Positions 49,735-63,590 of a stretch of 64,000 nt of DNA are shown here, one piece after another. The notes below the pieces were generated by a model. That model searched no databases, was not told where the DNA came from, and worked only from the letters and a program-made list of their open reading frames with translations. The DNA is taken from the NCBI GenBank assembly GCA_030765065.1, contig CM060989.1, forward strand, positions 42,895,501-42,959,500. The letters run 5' to 3'. Positions within the stretch are counted from its first letter, which is position 1, and the number at the start of each line of letters is the position of its first letter. Source of the stretch: Deroplatys truncata. Lineage: Eukaryota; Arthropoda; Insecta; Mantodea; Mantidae. A program made the position numbers and the translations under genes.

Positions 49735-50669
49735 CCCAAGACCTATTGCACAGCAACCAGGTGCAAAACAACTGATCTAGGAGGCTAGGCTTCCTTTCCT
49801 TGTCGGTTAAAGTAATCTGCGTATGGTTCTCAACTCATTTTTCCTTTGGTACTAAAGTTGTAATTTGATCCATATTGTAATCTTTGCCATATCTCCAGTG
49901 TCCCTATATCTCCTATTCTGTTTTTACCTGCTTTTCTACATCACTTGCATTCTTTTCTAGTAGCTAGCATATGAACCCCGTTCTTACTATCGCCATAGAT
50001 CTTGCTATCCCTTCCCACCTTCTGTTTCAGCTTCCTAGGGTTTTAACGCTTTCACGGATACGTAACATTTTTCCGTCTTCTGTAGTCAAACATATATACC
50101 AGAACCGTTAAATTCACTGCCTTAGTATGACTTTCCTTCTTGCTTTTTTTAACCGTAATATAGCTAATTCTCCTGGTGCTTATCTCAGTAACCCTAAAGC
50201 TCACATCAGCAGGGTCGCTACTCCCTGAGTAAGGCTATCTCAGTAGAGAGTCTTTACCTGTTACCCTTTATATTTCCCATTAACATTCTTATAGCTACCA
50301 TTTTCCACTGTTAATTTCTACATGTTTGCTGCGAAGACCATTTTCTCATTACACTAACTCCTTACATTATACTTTGTCTGTCGCCGCAAATTGACATATT
50401 CCTTACCTCTACTTCATAGATTCTCTCCATTAGTATACCTATCCTTCCTTCTTCCTCAGTTCTACCAAAGCTACTTCTCAGGCGTATATCCCGGTAACCG
50501 CTATAATTGGTTATTATTCCTTACATATATCTTACGTTTCCCTTGCATCTGATCACACCCAGGTCACTGCTACATTTTTTTTATTTTAATAGAACTTGTA
50601 GCTCTTGTTGTCCCTTCACCCTTAAATTAAGTGTTCCCCATGCTACCTCTGTCTCTACCTCGCGCTAAC
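49735..50669. repeat. Long diverged block 10 (right family, subtype epsilon)
   Basis: This block keeps CGCCGCAAATTG and GCGTATATCCC like the left family but has the right-family markers. Private changes are GGTGCAAAACAACTG, CTCATTTTTCCTTTGG (shortened T run), TTCTTACTATCGCCATAG, CACATCAGCAGGG, CCCTTTATATTTCC and CTCGCGCTAAC. Confidence 0.9.
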
Positions 50670-53627
50670 TCTTTAACATCTCCTCATGTGCAGCTCATGT
50701 TTCTCATCCATTTTTCTTTGCTTTCTGTAGAAATACTAATTCACCTCCGCACCTAGTATCTCCATTCTATGCTAACATATTTATAGCAAAACTATTCCAC
50801 TCCCTTACCTATTTTCTCCATAATCCCATATTAGTACAGTCTGTCATCTCATTTATGCCTATTCCCTATTGCCAAAGGTGCAAAATCGTATTCTCTTATG
50901 CTGTGGTTCTTGGACTTTCGGTTCCCTAAATTTAGATTACAAGCACATTCACAATCTTATATATACTTCCAGACTCCGTGGTAGATAGGGAATAATCCTG
51001 GCTAGACAGAAATTCCCTCCACCTGGGCAGGAATTCAACCCGAGGCCTCTCGCACAGAAGGCAGGTGCTCTACCAACTGATCTAATAGGCCAGCATACTC
51101 CTTCTCCTTTAACATCTCGTGTGCAGCTTACGGTTCTCATCCATTTTTCTTTGCGTTCTGTAGAAATACTAATCCACCTCTGCACCTAGTATCTCCATTC
51201 TATGCTAACATATTTATAGCAAAATTATTCCACTCTCTTACCTATTTTCTCCATAATCCTATATCATTACAGTCTGTCATATCATTTATGCTTATTGCCT
51301 AATGGCAAAGGTGCAAAATCGTATTCTCTTATACTGTGGTTCTTGGACTTTCGGTTCCCTAACTTTAGATTACAAGCACATCCACTATCTTATATATACT
51401 TCCAGACTCCGTGGTGGATAGCGAATAATCCTGGCTAGAGATTCCACCTGGGCAGGAATTCAACCCGAGGCCTCTCGCACAGAAGGCAGGTGCTCTACTA
51501 ACTGATCTAATAGGCCAGCCTACCATTTCTCCTCTAACATCTCGTGTGCAGCTTACGGTTCTCATCCATTTTTCTTTGCCTTCTGTAGAAATACTAATCC
51601 ACCTCTGCACCTAGTATTTCCATTCTATGCTAACACATTTATAGCAAAATTATTCCACTCCCTTACCTATTATCTCCATAATCCTATATCATTACAGTCT
51701 GTCATCTCATTTATGCTTATTCCCTATTTGCAATGGTGCAAAATCGTATTCTCTTATCCAGTGGTTCTTGGACTTTCGGTTCCCTAACATTAGAATACAA
51801 GCACATTCACTATCTTATATATACTTCCAGACTCCGTGGTGGATATGGAATAATCCTGGCTAGAGAGAAATTCCCTCCACCTGGGCAGGAATTCAACCCG
51901 AGGCCTCTCGCACAGAAGGCAGGTGCTCTACTAACTGATCTAATAGGCCAGCCTACCATTTCTCCTATAACATCTCGTGTGCAGCTTACGGTTCTCATTC
52001 ATTTTTCTTTGCCTTCTGTAGAAATACTAATCCACCTCTGCACCTAGTATCTCCATTCTATGCTAACACATTTATAGAAAAATTATTCCACTCCTTTACC
52101 TATTATCTCCATAATCCTATATCATTACAGTCTGTCATCTCATTTATGCTTATTCCCTATTTGCAATGGTGCAAAATCGTATTATCTTATCCAGTGGTTC
52201 TTGGACTTTCGGTTCCCTAACATTAGATTACAAGCACATCCACTATCTTATATATACTTCCAGACTCCGTGGTGGATAGGGAATAATCCTGGCTAGAGAG
52301 AAATTCCCTCCACCTGGGCAGGAATTCAACCCGAGGCCTCTCGCACAGCAGGCAGGTGCTCTACCTACTGATCTAGGAGGCCAGCCTAGCTTTTCTCCCT
52401 TAACATCTCGAGTGCAGCTTACGGTTCTCATCATTTTTTCTTTGCTTTCTGTAGAAATACCAATCCACCTCTGCTCCTAGTATCTCCAATCTCCAATAAC
52501 ATATTCATAGCAAAATTATTTTACTCCCCTACCTATTTTCTCCATAATCCCATATCCTTAGAGTCTGTCACCTCATTTATGCTAATTCCCAATTGGCAAA
52601 TATGCAAAATCGTATTCTCTTATCCTGACAATCTTGCACTTTCGGTTCCCTAACATTAGATTACAAGCACATTCACTGTCTTAAATATACTTCCAGACTC
52701 CGTGGTGGATAGGGAATAATCCTGACTAGAGAGAAATTCCCTCCACCTGGGCAGGAATTCAACCCGAGGCCTCTCGCACAGCAGGCAGGTGCTCTACCAA
52801 CTGATCTAGGAGGCCAGCCTAGCTTTTCTCCCTTAACATCTCGAGTGCAGCTTACGGTTCTCATCATTTTTTCTTTGCTTTCTGTAGAAATACCAATCCA
52901 CCTCTGCTCCTAGTATCTCCAATCTCCAATAACATATTCATAGCAAAATTATTTTACTCCCCTACCTATTTTCTCCATAATCCCATATCCTTAGAGTCTG
53001 TCACCTCATTTATGCTAATTCCCAATTGGCAAATATGCAAAATCGTATTTTCTTATCCTCTGGTTCTTGGACTTTCGGTTCCATAACTTTAGATTACAAG
53101 CAGATTCACTATCCTATATAAACTTCCAGACTCCGTGGTGGATAGGGAATAATCCTGGCTAGAGAGAAATTCCCTCCACCTGGGCAGGAATTCAACCCGA
53201 GGCCTCTCGCACAGCAGGCGGGTGCTCTACCAACTGATCTAGGAGGCCAGCCTAGCTTTTCTCCCTTAACATCTCGAGTGCAGCTTACGGTTCTCATTAT
53301 TTTTTCTTTGCTTTCTGTAGAAATACCAATCCACCTCTGCTCCTAGTATCTCCAATCTCCAATAACATATTCATAGCAAAATTATTTTACTCCCCTACCT
53401 ATTTTCTCCATAATCCCATATCCTTAGAGTCGGTCATCTCGTTTATGCTTATTCCCTATTGGCAAAGGTGCAAAATCGTATGCTCTTATCCTGTGGTTCT
53501 TGGACTTTCGGTTCCCTAACATAGATTAAAAGCACATTCACTATCTTATATATACTTCCAGACTCCGTGGTGGATAGGGAATAATCCTGGCTAGAGAGAA
53601 ATTTCCTCCACCTGGGCAGGAATTCAA
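50670..53627. repeat. Regular satellite array, segment 11 (7 landmarks)
   Basis: Seven monomers. One (51430-51450) has lost eight bases in CTAGAGATTCCACCTGG. Three consecutive units from 52243 to 53400 are nearly the same monomer (CTCGAGTGCAGC, CTCCAATAACATATTC, GTCACCTCATTTATGC), a local amplification. The unit at 51810-52060 resembles 38818-39070 and 56145-56400. Confidence 0.92.
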
Positions 53628-54563
53628 CCCAAGACCTATTGCACAGCAACCAGGTGCAATAACAACTGATCTAGGAGGCTAGGCTTCGTTTCCTTGTCGG
53701 TTAAAGTAATCTACGTATGGTTCTCAACTCCTTTTTTCCTTTGGTACTTAAGTTGTAATTTGATCCATATTGTAATCTTTGCCATATCTCCAGTGTCCCT
53801 ATATCTCCTATTCTGTTTTTACCTGCTTTTCTACATCACTTGCATTCTTTTCTAGTAGCTAGCATATGAACCCCGTTCCTACTATCGCCCTAGATCTTGC
53901 TATCCCTTCCCACCTTCTGTTTCAGCTTCCTAGGGTTTTAACGCTTTCACGGATACGTTACATTTTTCCGTCTTCTGTAGTCAAACATATATACCAGAAC
54001 TGTTAAATTCACTGCCTTAGTATGACTTTCCTTCTTGCTTTTTTTAACTGTAATATAGCTAATTCTCCTGGTGCTTATCTCAGTAACCCTAAAGCTCACA
54101 TGGGCAGGGTCGCTACTGCCTGAGTAAGCATATCTCAGTAGAGAGTCTTTACCTGTTACCCTTTTCATTTCCCATTAACATCCTTATAGCTACCATTTTC
54201 CACTGTTAATTTCTACATGTTTGCTGCGAAGACCTTTTTCTCATTACACTAACTCCTTACATTATACTTTGTCTGTCGCCGCAAACTGACATCTTCCTTA
54301 CCTCTACGTCATAGATTCTCTCCATTAGTATACCTATCCTTCCTTCTTCCTCAGTTTTACCAAAGCTACTTCTCAGGCGTATATCCCGGTAACCGCTAAA
54401 TTGGTTATTATTCTTTACATATATCTTACGTTTCACTTGCATCTGATCACACCCAGGTCACTGCTACATTTTTTTTATTTTAATAGAACCTGTAGCTCGT
54501 GTTGTCCCTTCACCCTTAAATTAAGTGTTCCCCATGCTACCTCTGTCTCTACCTCCCGCTAAC
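53628..54563. repeat. Long diverged block 11 (right family, subtype epsilon-like)
   Basis: Private changes are GGCTTCGTTTCC, CTACGTATGG, GGTACTTAAGTTG, GATACGTTACATT, GAACTGTTAAATTC, CTACTGCCTGAGTAAGCATATC, CAAACTGACATCTTCC and GAACCTGTAGC. It also shares CTTCATAG-like changes (TACGTCATAG) with block 10's TACTTCATAG. No gene is recognised. Confidence 0.9.
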
Positions 54564-57500
54564 TCTTTAACATCTCCTCATGTGCAGCTCATGTTTCTCA
54601 TCCATTTTTCTTTGCTTTCTGTAGAAATACTAATTCACCTCCGCTCCTACTATCTGCATTCTATGCTAACATATTTATAGCAAAACTATTCCACTCCCTT
54701 ACCCATTTTCTCCATAATCCCATATCATTAAGGTCTGTCATCTCATTTATGCCTATTCCCTATTGCCAAAGGTGCAAAATCGTATTCCCTTATGCTGTGG
54801 TTCTTGGACTTTCGGTTCCCTAACATTAGATAACAAGCACATTCATTATCTTATATATACTTCCAGACTCCGTGGTGGATAGGGAATAATCCTGGCTAGA
54901 GAGAAATTCCCTCCACCTGGGCAGGAATTCAACCAGAGGCCACTCGCACAGAAGGCAGGTGCTCTACCAACTGATCTAGGAGGCCAGCCTAGCTTTTCTC
55001 CTTTAACATCTCGTGTGCAGCTTACGGTTCTCATCCATTTTTCTTTGCCTTCTGTAGAAATACTAATCCACCTCTGCACCTAGTATCACCATTCCCCGCT
55101 AACATATTTATAGCAAATTTATTTTACTCCCCTACCAATATTCGCCATAATCCCATATCCTTACAGTCTGACATCTCATTTATGCTTATTCCCTATTGGC
55201 AAAGGTGCAAAATCATATTCTCATATCCTGTGGTTCTTGGACACTCGATTCCCTTACATTAGATTACAAGCACATTCACTATATTATATATACTTGCAGA
55301 CTACGTGGTGGATAGGGAATAATCCTGGCTAGAGAGAAATTCCCTCCACCTGGGCAGGAATTCAACCCGAGGCCTCTCGCACAGCAGGCAGGTTCTCTAC
55401 CAACTGACCTAAGAGGCCAGCCTAGCTTTTCTCCTTTAACATCTCGTGTGCAGCTTACGGTTCTCATCCATTTTTCTTTGCCTTCTGTAGAAATACTAAT
55501 CCACCACTGCACCTAGTATCTCCATTCCCAGATAACATATTTATAGCAAACTTATTTTACTCCCGTACCAATTTTCGCCATAATCCCATATTCTTACAGT
55601 CTGTCATCTCATTTATGCTTATTCCCTATTGGAAAAGGTGCAAAATCGTATTCTCTTATCCTGTGGTTCTTGGACTATCGGTTCCCCAACATTAGATTAC
55701 AAGCACATTGAATATTATATATATACTTCCAGACTCCGTGGTAGATAGGGAATAATCCTGGCTAGAGAGAAATTCCCTCCACCTGGGCAGGAATTCAACC
55801 CGAGACCTCTGGCACATCAGACAGGTGCTATAACAACTGAACTATGAGCCCAGCCTTCCTTTTCTCCTTTAACATCTCGTGTGCAGCTTACGGTTCTCAT
55901 CATTTTTTCTTTGCTTTCTGTAGAAATACCAATCCACCTCTGCTCCTAGTATCTCCAATCCCCGCTAACACATTCATAGCAAAATTATTTTACTCCCCTA
56001 CCTATATTCTCCATAATCCCATATCCTTAGAGTCTGTCATCTCATTTATGCTAATTCCCTATTGGTAAATATGCAAAATCGTATTTTCTTATCCTGTGGT
56101 TCTTGGACTTTCGGTTACCTAACTTTAGATTACAAGCACATCCACTATCTTATATATACTTCCAGACTCCGTGGTGGATAGGGAATAATCCTGGCTAGAG
56201 AGAAATTCCCTCCACCTGGGCAGGAATTCAACCCGAGGCCTCTCGCACAGAAGGCAGGTGCTCTACTAACTGATCTAATAGGCCAGCCTACCATTTCTCC
56301 TATAACATCTCGTGTGCAGCTTACGGTTCTCATTCATTTTTCTTTGCCTTCTGTAGAAATACTAATCCACCTCTGCACCTAGTATCTCCATTCTATGCTA
56401 ACACATTTATAGCAAAATTATTCCACTCCCTTACCTATTATCTCCATAATCCTATATCATTACAGTCTGTCATCTCATTTATGCTTATTCCCTATTTGCA
56501 ATGGTGCAAAATCGTATTCTCTTATCCAGTGGTTCTTGGACTTTCGGTTCCCTAACATTAGAATACAAGCACATTCATTATCTTATATATACTTCCAGAC
56601 TCCGTGATGGATAGGGAATAATCCTGGCTAGAGAGAAAATCCCTCCACCTGGGCCGGAATTCAACCCGAGGCCTCTCGTACAGCAGGCAGGTGCTCTACC
56701 AACTGATCTAGGAGGCCAGCCTAGCTTTTCTCCTTTAACATCTCGTGTGCAGCTTACGGTTCTCATCCATTTTTCTTTTCCTTCTTTCCACCTCTGCACC
56801 TAGTATCTCCATTCCCCGCTAACATACGTATGGCAAATTTATTTTACTCCCCTACAAATTTTCGCCATAATCCCAAATTCTTACTATCTGTCATCTCATT
56901 TATGCTTATTCCCTATTGGCAAAGGTGCAAAATCGCATTCTCTTATCCTGACAATCTTGCACTTTCGGTTCCCTTACATTAGATTACAAGCACATTCACT
57001 ATGTTATATATACTTCCAGACTCCGTGGTGGATAGGGAATAATCCTGGCTAGAGAGAAATTCCCTCCACCTGGGCAGGAATTCAACGCGAGGCCTCTCGC
57101 ACAGCAGGTAGGTGCTCTACCAACTGATCTAGGAGGCCAGCCTAGCTTTTCTCCCTTAACATCTCGAGTGCAGCTTACGGTTCTCATCATTTTTTCTTTG
57201 CTTGCTGTAGAAATACCAATCCACCTCTGCTCCTAGTATCTCCAATCTCCAATAACATATTCATAGCAAAATTATTTTACTCCCCTACCTATTTTCTCCA
57301 TAATCCCATATCCTTAGAGTCTGTCTCCTCATTTATGCTAATTCCCTATTGGGAAATATGCAAAATCGTATTTTCTTATCCTGTGGTTCTTGGACTTTCG
57401 GTTCCCTAACTTTAGATTACAAGCACATTCACTATCCTATATATACTTCCAGACTCCGTGGTGGATAGGGAATAATCCTGGCTAGAGAGAAATTCCCTCC

Positions 57501-59685
57501 ACCTGGGCAGGAATTCAACCCGAGGCCTCTCACACAGAAGGAAGGTGCTCTACCAACTGATCTAATAGGCCAGCCTACCCTTTCTCCTCTAACATCTCGT
57601 GTGCAGCTTACGGTTCTCATCCATTTTTCTTTGCCTTCTGTAGAAATACTAATCCACCTCTGCACCTAGTATCTACATTCTATGCTAACATATTTATAGT
57701 AAAATTCTTCCACTCTCTTACCTATTATCTCCATAATCCTATATCATTACAGTCTGTCATCTCATTTATGCTTATTCCCTAATGGCAAAGGTGCAAAATC
57801 GTATTCTCTTATACTCTGGTTCTTGGACTTTCGGTTCCCTAACATTAGATTACAAGCATATTCATTATCTTTTATATACCTTCAGACTCCGTGGTGGATA
57901 GCGAATAATCCTGGCTAGAGAGAAATTCTCTCCACCTGGGCAGGAATTCAACCCGAGGCCTCTCGCACAGCAGGTAGGTGCTCTACCAACTGATCTAGGA
58001 GACCAGCCTAGCTTTTCTCCTTTAACATCTCGTGTGCAGCTTACGGTTCTAATCCATTATTCTATGCCTTCTGTAGAAATACTAATTCACTTCCGCTCCT
58101 AGCATCTCCATTCCACGCTAACATATTTATAGCAAAATTATTCCGCTCCCTTACCTATTATCTCCATAATCCTATATCATTACAGTCTGTCATCTCATTT
58201 ACGCTTATTCCCTATTAGCAAAGGTGCAAAATCGTATTCTCTTATCCTGTGGTTCTTGGAATTTCGGTACCCTAACATTAGATTACAAGCACATTCACTA
58301 TGTTATATATACTTCCAGACTCCGTGGTGGATAGGGAATAATCCTGGCTAGAGAGAAAATCCCTCCACCTGGGCCGGAATTCAACCCGAGGCCTCTCGTA
58401 CAGCAGGCAGGTGCTCTACCAACAGATCTAGGAGGCCAGCCTAGCTTTTAACCTTTAACATCTCGTGTGCAGCTTACGGTTCTCATCCATTTTTCTTTTC
58501 CTTCTGTAGAAATACTAATCCACCTCTGCACCTAGTATCTCCATTCCCCGCTAACATACGTATAGCAAAATTATTTTACTCCCCTACGAATTTTCGCCAT
58601 AATCCCAAATTCTTACTATCTGTCATCTCATTTATGCATATTCCCTATTGGCAAAGGTGCAAAATCGCATTCTCTTATCCTGACAATCTTGCACTTTCGG
58701 TTCCCTTACATTAGATTACAAGCACATTCACTATGCTATATATACTTCCAGACTCCGTGGTGGATAGGGAATAATCCTGGCTAGAGAGAAATTCCCTCCA
58801 TCTGGGCAGGAATTCAACCCGAGGCCTCTCGCACAGAAGGCACGTGCTCTACCAACTGATCTTATAGGCCAGCATACTCTTTCTCCTTTAAGATCTCGGC
58901 TGCAGCTTATGGTTCTCATCCATTTTTCTTTGCCTTCTGTAGAAATATTAATCCACCTCTGCACCTAGTATCTCCGTTCTATGGTAACATATTTATAGCA
59001 AAATTATTCCACTCTCTTACCTATTTTCTCCATAATCCTATATCATTACAGTCTGTCATATCATTTATGCTTATTCCCTAATGGCAAAGTTGCAAAATCG
59101 TATTCTCTTATACTGTGGTTCTTGGACTTTCGGTTCACTAACATTAGATTAAAAGCACATTCATTATCTTATATATACTTCCAGATTTCGTGGTGGATAG
59201 GGAATAATCCTGGCTAGAGAGAAATTCCCTCCACCTGGGCCGGAATTCAACCCGAGGCCTCTCGCACAGCAGGCAGGTGCTCTAACAATTGAACTATAAG
59301 GTCAGCCTTCCTTTTCGCCTATAACATCTCCTCGTGTGCAGCCTAGGGTTCTCATCCATTTTTCTTTGCTTTCTTTAAAGAAACTAATCGACCTGTGCTC
59401 CTAGAATCTCCATTCCCCGCTAACATATTTATAGCAAAATTATTTTACTCCCCTACCTATTTTCTCCGTAATCCCATATCCTTAGAGTCTGTCATCTCAT
59501 TTATGCTTATTCCCTATTGGCAAAGGTGCAAAATCGTATTCTCTTATCCTGTGGTTCTTGGACTTTCTGTTCCCTAACATAGATTAAAAGCACATTCACT
59601 ATCTTATATATACTTCCAGACTCCGTGGTGGATAGGGAATAATCCTGGCTAGAGAGAAATTCCCTCCACCTGGGCAGGAATTCAA
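54564..59685. repeat. Regular satellite array, segment 12 (12 landmarks)
   Basis: Twelve monomers. 55023-55290 shares several private variants with the first 270 bp of the window. From 55967 it copies 38640 onward. A 12-bp deletion near 56785 (CCTTCTTTCCACC) separates it from the sister copy at 39455. The last monomers (58230-59685) recur at 62135-63590. Confidence 0.93.
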
Positions 59686-60965
59686 CCCAAGACCTATTGC
59701 ACAGCAACCAGGTGCACTAACAACTGATCTAGGAGGCTAGGCTTCCTTTCCTTGTCGGTTAAAGTAATCTGCGTATGGTTCTCAACTCCTTTTTTCCTTT
59801 GGTACTAAAGTTGTAATTTGATCCATATTGTAATCTTTGCTATATCTCCAGTGTCCCTATATCTCCTATTCTGTTTTTACCTGCTTTTCTACATCACTTG
59901 CATTCTTTTCTAGCAGCTAGCATATGAACCCCGTTCCTACTATCGCCCTAGATCTTGCTATCCCTTCCCAACTTCTGTTTCAGCTTCTTAGGGTTTTAAC
60001 GCTTTCACGGATACGTAACATTTTTCCGTCTTCTGTAGTCAAACATATATACCAGAACCGTTAAATTCACTGCCTTAGTATGACTTTCCTTCTTGCTTTT
60101 TTAAACTGTAATATAGCTAATTCTCCTGGTGCTTATCTCAGTAACCCTAAAGCTAACATGGGCAGGGTCGCTACTCCCTGAGTAAGGCTATCTCAGTAGA
60201 GAGTCTTTACCTGTTACCCTTTTCATTTCCCATTAACATCCTTATAGCTACCATTTTCCACTGTTAATTTCTACATGTTTGCTGCGAAGACCTTTTTCTC
60301 ATTACACTAACTCCTTACATTATACTTTGTCTGTCCCCGTAAATTGACATATTCCTTACCTCTACTTCATAGATTCTCTCCATTAGTATACCTATCGTTC
60401 CTTCTTCCTCAGTTCTACCAAAGCTACTTCTCAGGCGTAAATCCCGATAACCGCTATAATTCCATATTATTCTTTACATATATCTTACGTTTCACTTGCA
60501 TCTTATCACACCCAGGTCACTGCTACATTTTTTTTATTTTAATAGAACTTGTAGCTCGTGTTGTCCCTTCACCCTTAAATTAAGTGTTCCCCATGCTACC
60601 TCTGTCTCTACCTCCCGCTAACTCTTTAACATCTCCTCATGTGCACCTCATGTTTCTCATCCATTTTTCTTTGCTTTCTGTAGAAATACTAATTCACCTC
60701 CGCTCCTAGTATCTCCATTCTATGCTAACTTATTTATAGCAAAATTCTTCCACTCTCTTACCTATTTTCTCCATAATCCTATATCATTACAGTCTGTCAT
60801 CTCATTTATGCTTATTCCCTAATGGCAAAGGTGCAAAATCGTATTCTCTTATCCTGTGGTTCTTGGACTTTCGTTTCCTTAACATAGATTAAAAGCACAT
60901 TCACTATCTTATATATACTTCCAGACTCCGTGGTGGATAGGGAATAATCCTGGCTAGAGAGAAAT
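55967..60965. repeat. Long duplicated tract in the right array, copy 2
   Basis: It is paired with 38640-43650. Downstream, 60990-62125 continues as a match to 44100-45240 at a reduced offset (16884 bp), so one monomer is absent in this copy. Confidence 0.75.
59686..60622. repeat. Long diverged block 12 (right family, subtype delta)
   Basis: It shares all delta markers with block 9 and, with block 13, also has TTTGCTATATCTCC, TCTAGCAGCTAGC and CAGCTTCTTAGGG. Private changes include CCTATCGTTCC, ATCCCGATAACC, ATAATTCCATATTATTC and GCATCTTATCACACC. A 79-codon + strand open frame at 60344-60583 exists only because of this block's local changes and is not credible. Confidence 0.9.
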
Positions 60966-63590
60966 TCCCTCCACCTGGGCAGGAATTCAACCCGAGGCCT
61001 CTCGCACAGCAGGCAGGTGCTCTACCTACTGATCTAGGAGGCCAGTCTAGCATTTCTCCCTTAACATCTCGAGTGCACTTTACGGTTCTCATCATTTTTT
61101 CCTTGCTTTCTGTAAAAATACCAATCCACCTCTGCTCCTAGTATATCCAATCTCCAATAACATATTTATAGCAAAATTATTTTACTCCCCTACCAATTTT
61201 CGCCATAATCCCATATCCTTAGAGTCTGTCATCTCATTTATACTTATTCCATATTGGCAAAGGTGCAAAATCGTATTCTCTTATACTGTGGTTCTTGGAG
61301 TTTCGGTTCCCTAGCATTAGATTACAAGCACATTCATTATCTTTTATATACTTCCAGACTCCGTGGTGGATAGGGAATAATCCTGGCTAGAGAGAAATTC
61401 CCTCCACCTGGGCAGGAATTCAACCCGAGGCCTCTCGCACAGCAGGCAAGTGCTCTACCAACTGATCTAGGAGCCCAACCTAGCATTTCTCCTTTAACAT
61501 CTCGTGTGCAGCTTACGGTTCTCATCCATTTTTCTTTGCCTTCTGTAGAAATAATAACCCACCTCTGCACCTAGTATCTCCATTCACCGCTAACATATTT
61601 ATAGCAAAATTATTTTACTCCCCTACCAATTTTGGCCATAATCCCATATTCTTACAGTCTGTCATCTCATTTATGTTTATTCCCTATTGGCAAAGCTGCA
61701 AAATCGTATTATCTTATCCTGTGGTTCTTGGGCTATCGGTTCCCTAACATTAGATTACAAGCACATTCAATATTGTATATATACTTCCAGACTCCGTGGT
61801 GGATAGGGAATAATCCTGGCTAGAGAGAAATTCCCTCCACCTGGGCAGGAATTCAACCCGAGGCCTCTCGCACAGAAGGCAGGTGCTCTACTAACTGATC
61901 TAATAGGCCAGCCTACCATTTCTCCTCTAACATCTCGTGTGCAGCTTACGGTTCTCATCCATTTTTCTTTGCCTTCTGTAGAAATACTAATCCACCTCTG
62001 CACCTAGTATCTCCATTCTATGCTAACACATTTATAGCGAAATTATTCCACTCCCTTACCTATTATCTCCATAATCCTATATCATTACAGTCTGTCATCT
62101 CATTTATGCTTATTCCCTATTTGCAATGGTGCAAAATCGTATTCTCTTATCCTGTGGTTCTTGGAATTTCGGTACCCTAACATTAGATTACAAGCACATT
62201 CACTATGTTATATATACTTCCAGACTCCGTGGTGGATAGGGAATAATCCTGGCTAGAGAGAAAATCCCTCCACCTGGGCCGGAATTCAACCCGAGGCCTC
62301 TCGTACAGCAGGCAGGTGCTCTACCAACAGATCTAGGAGGCCAGCCTAGCTTTTAACCTTTAACATCTCGTGTGCAGCTTACGGTTCTCATCCATTTTTC
62401 TTTTCCTTCTGTAGAAATACTAATCCACCTCTGCACCTAGTATCTCCATTCCCCGCTAACATACGTATAGCAAAATTATTTTACTCCCCTACGAATTTTC
62501 GCCATAATCCCAAATTCTTACTATCTGTCATCTCATTTATGCATATTCCCTATTGGCAAAGGTGCAAAATCGCATTCTCTTATCCTGACAATCTTGCACT
62601 TTCGGTTCCCTTACATTAGATTACAAGCACATTCACTATGCTATATATACTTCCAGACTCCGTGGTGGATAGGGAATAATCCTGGCTAGAGAGAAATTCC
62701 CTCCATCTGGGCAGGAATTCAACCCGAGGCCTCTCGCACAGAAGGCACGTGCTCTACCAACTGATCTTATAGGCCAGCATACTCTTTCTCCTTTAAGATC
62801 TCGGCTGCAGCTTATGGTTCTCATCCATTTTTCTTTGCCTTCTGTAGAAATATTAATCCACCTCTGCACCTAGTATCTCCGTTCTATGCTAACATATTTA
62901 TAGCAAAATTATTCCACTCTCTTACCTATTTTCTCCATAATCCTATATCATTACAGTCTGTCATATCATTTATGCTTATTCCCTAATGGCAAAGTTGCAA
63001 AATCGTATTCTCTTATACTGTGGTTCTTGGACTTTCGGTTCACTAACATTAGATTAAAAGCACATTCATTATCTTATATATACTTCCAGATTTCGTGGTG
63101 GATAGGGAATAATCCTGGCTAGAGAGAAATTCCCTCCACCTGGGCCGGAATTCAACCCGAGGCCTCTCGCACAGCAGGCAGGTGCTCTAACAATTGAACT
63201 ATAAGGTCAGCCTTCCTTTTCGCCTATAACATCTCCTCGTGTGCAGCCTAGGGTTCTCATCCATTTTTCTTTGCTTTCTTTAAAGAAACTAATCGACCTG
63301 TGCTCCTAGAATCTCCATTCCCCGCTAACATATTTATAGCAAAATTATTTTACTCCCCTACCTATTTTCTCCGTAATCCCATATCCTTAGAGTCTGTCAT
63401 CTCATTTATGCTTATTCCCTATTGGCAAAGGTGCAAAATCGTATTCTCTTATCCTGTGGTTCTTGGACTTTCTGTTCCCTAACATAGATTAAAAGCACAT
63501 TCACTATCTTATATATACTTCCAGACTCCGTGGTGGATAGGGAATAATCCTGGCTAGAGAGAAATTCCCTCCACCTGGGCAGGAATTCAA
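60623..63590. repeat. Regular satellite array, segment 13 (7 landmarks)
   Basis: Seven monomers. It follows block 12 with sequence matching 44,100 onward, so one monomer present after block 9 is missing here. At about 62135-62160 it switches to a copy of 58230 onward, sharing TTGGAATTTCGGTACC, ACCAACAGATCTAGG and CAGATTTCGTGG. Confidence 0.93.

Noticed and set aside
257-62003. Recurrent - strand open frames of 60-78 codons containing LGLNSCPGGGNFSLARIIPY in almost every monomer
   Set aside because: They are translations of the tRNA-like module and its flank. They recur because the DNA recurs. Copies with frameshifts and stops are common, and there is no sign of purifying selection on the frame.
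422-63482. + strand open frames of 60-118 codons with FFFAFCRNTNPPLHLVSPFP-type starts
   Set aside because: They read through the pyrimidine-rich part of the monomer, change frame freely between copies after 1-bp indels, and have low-complexity hydrophobic content expected from C/T-rich DNA.
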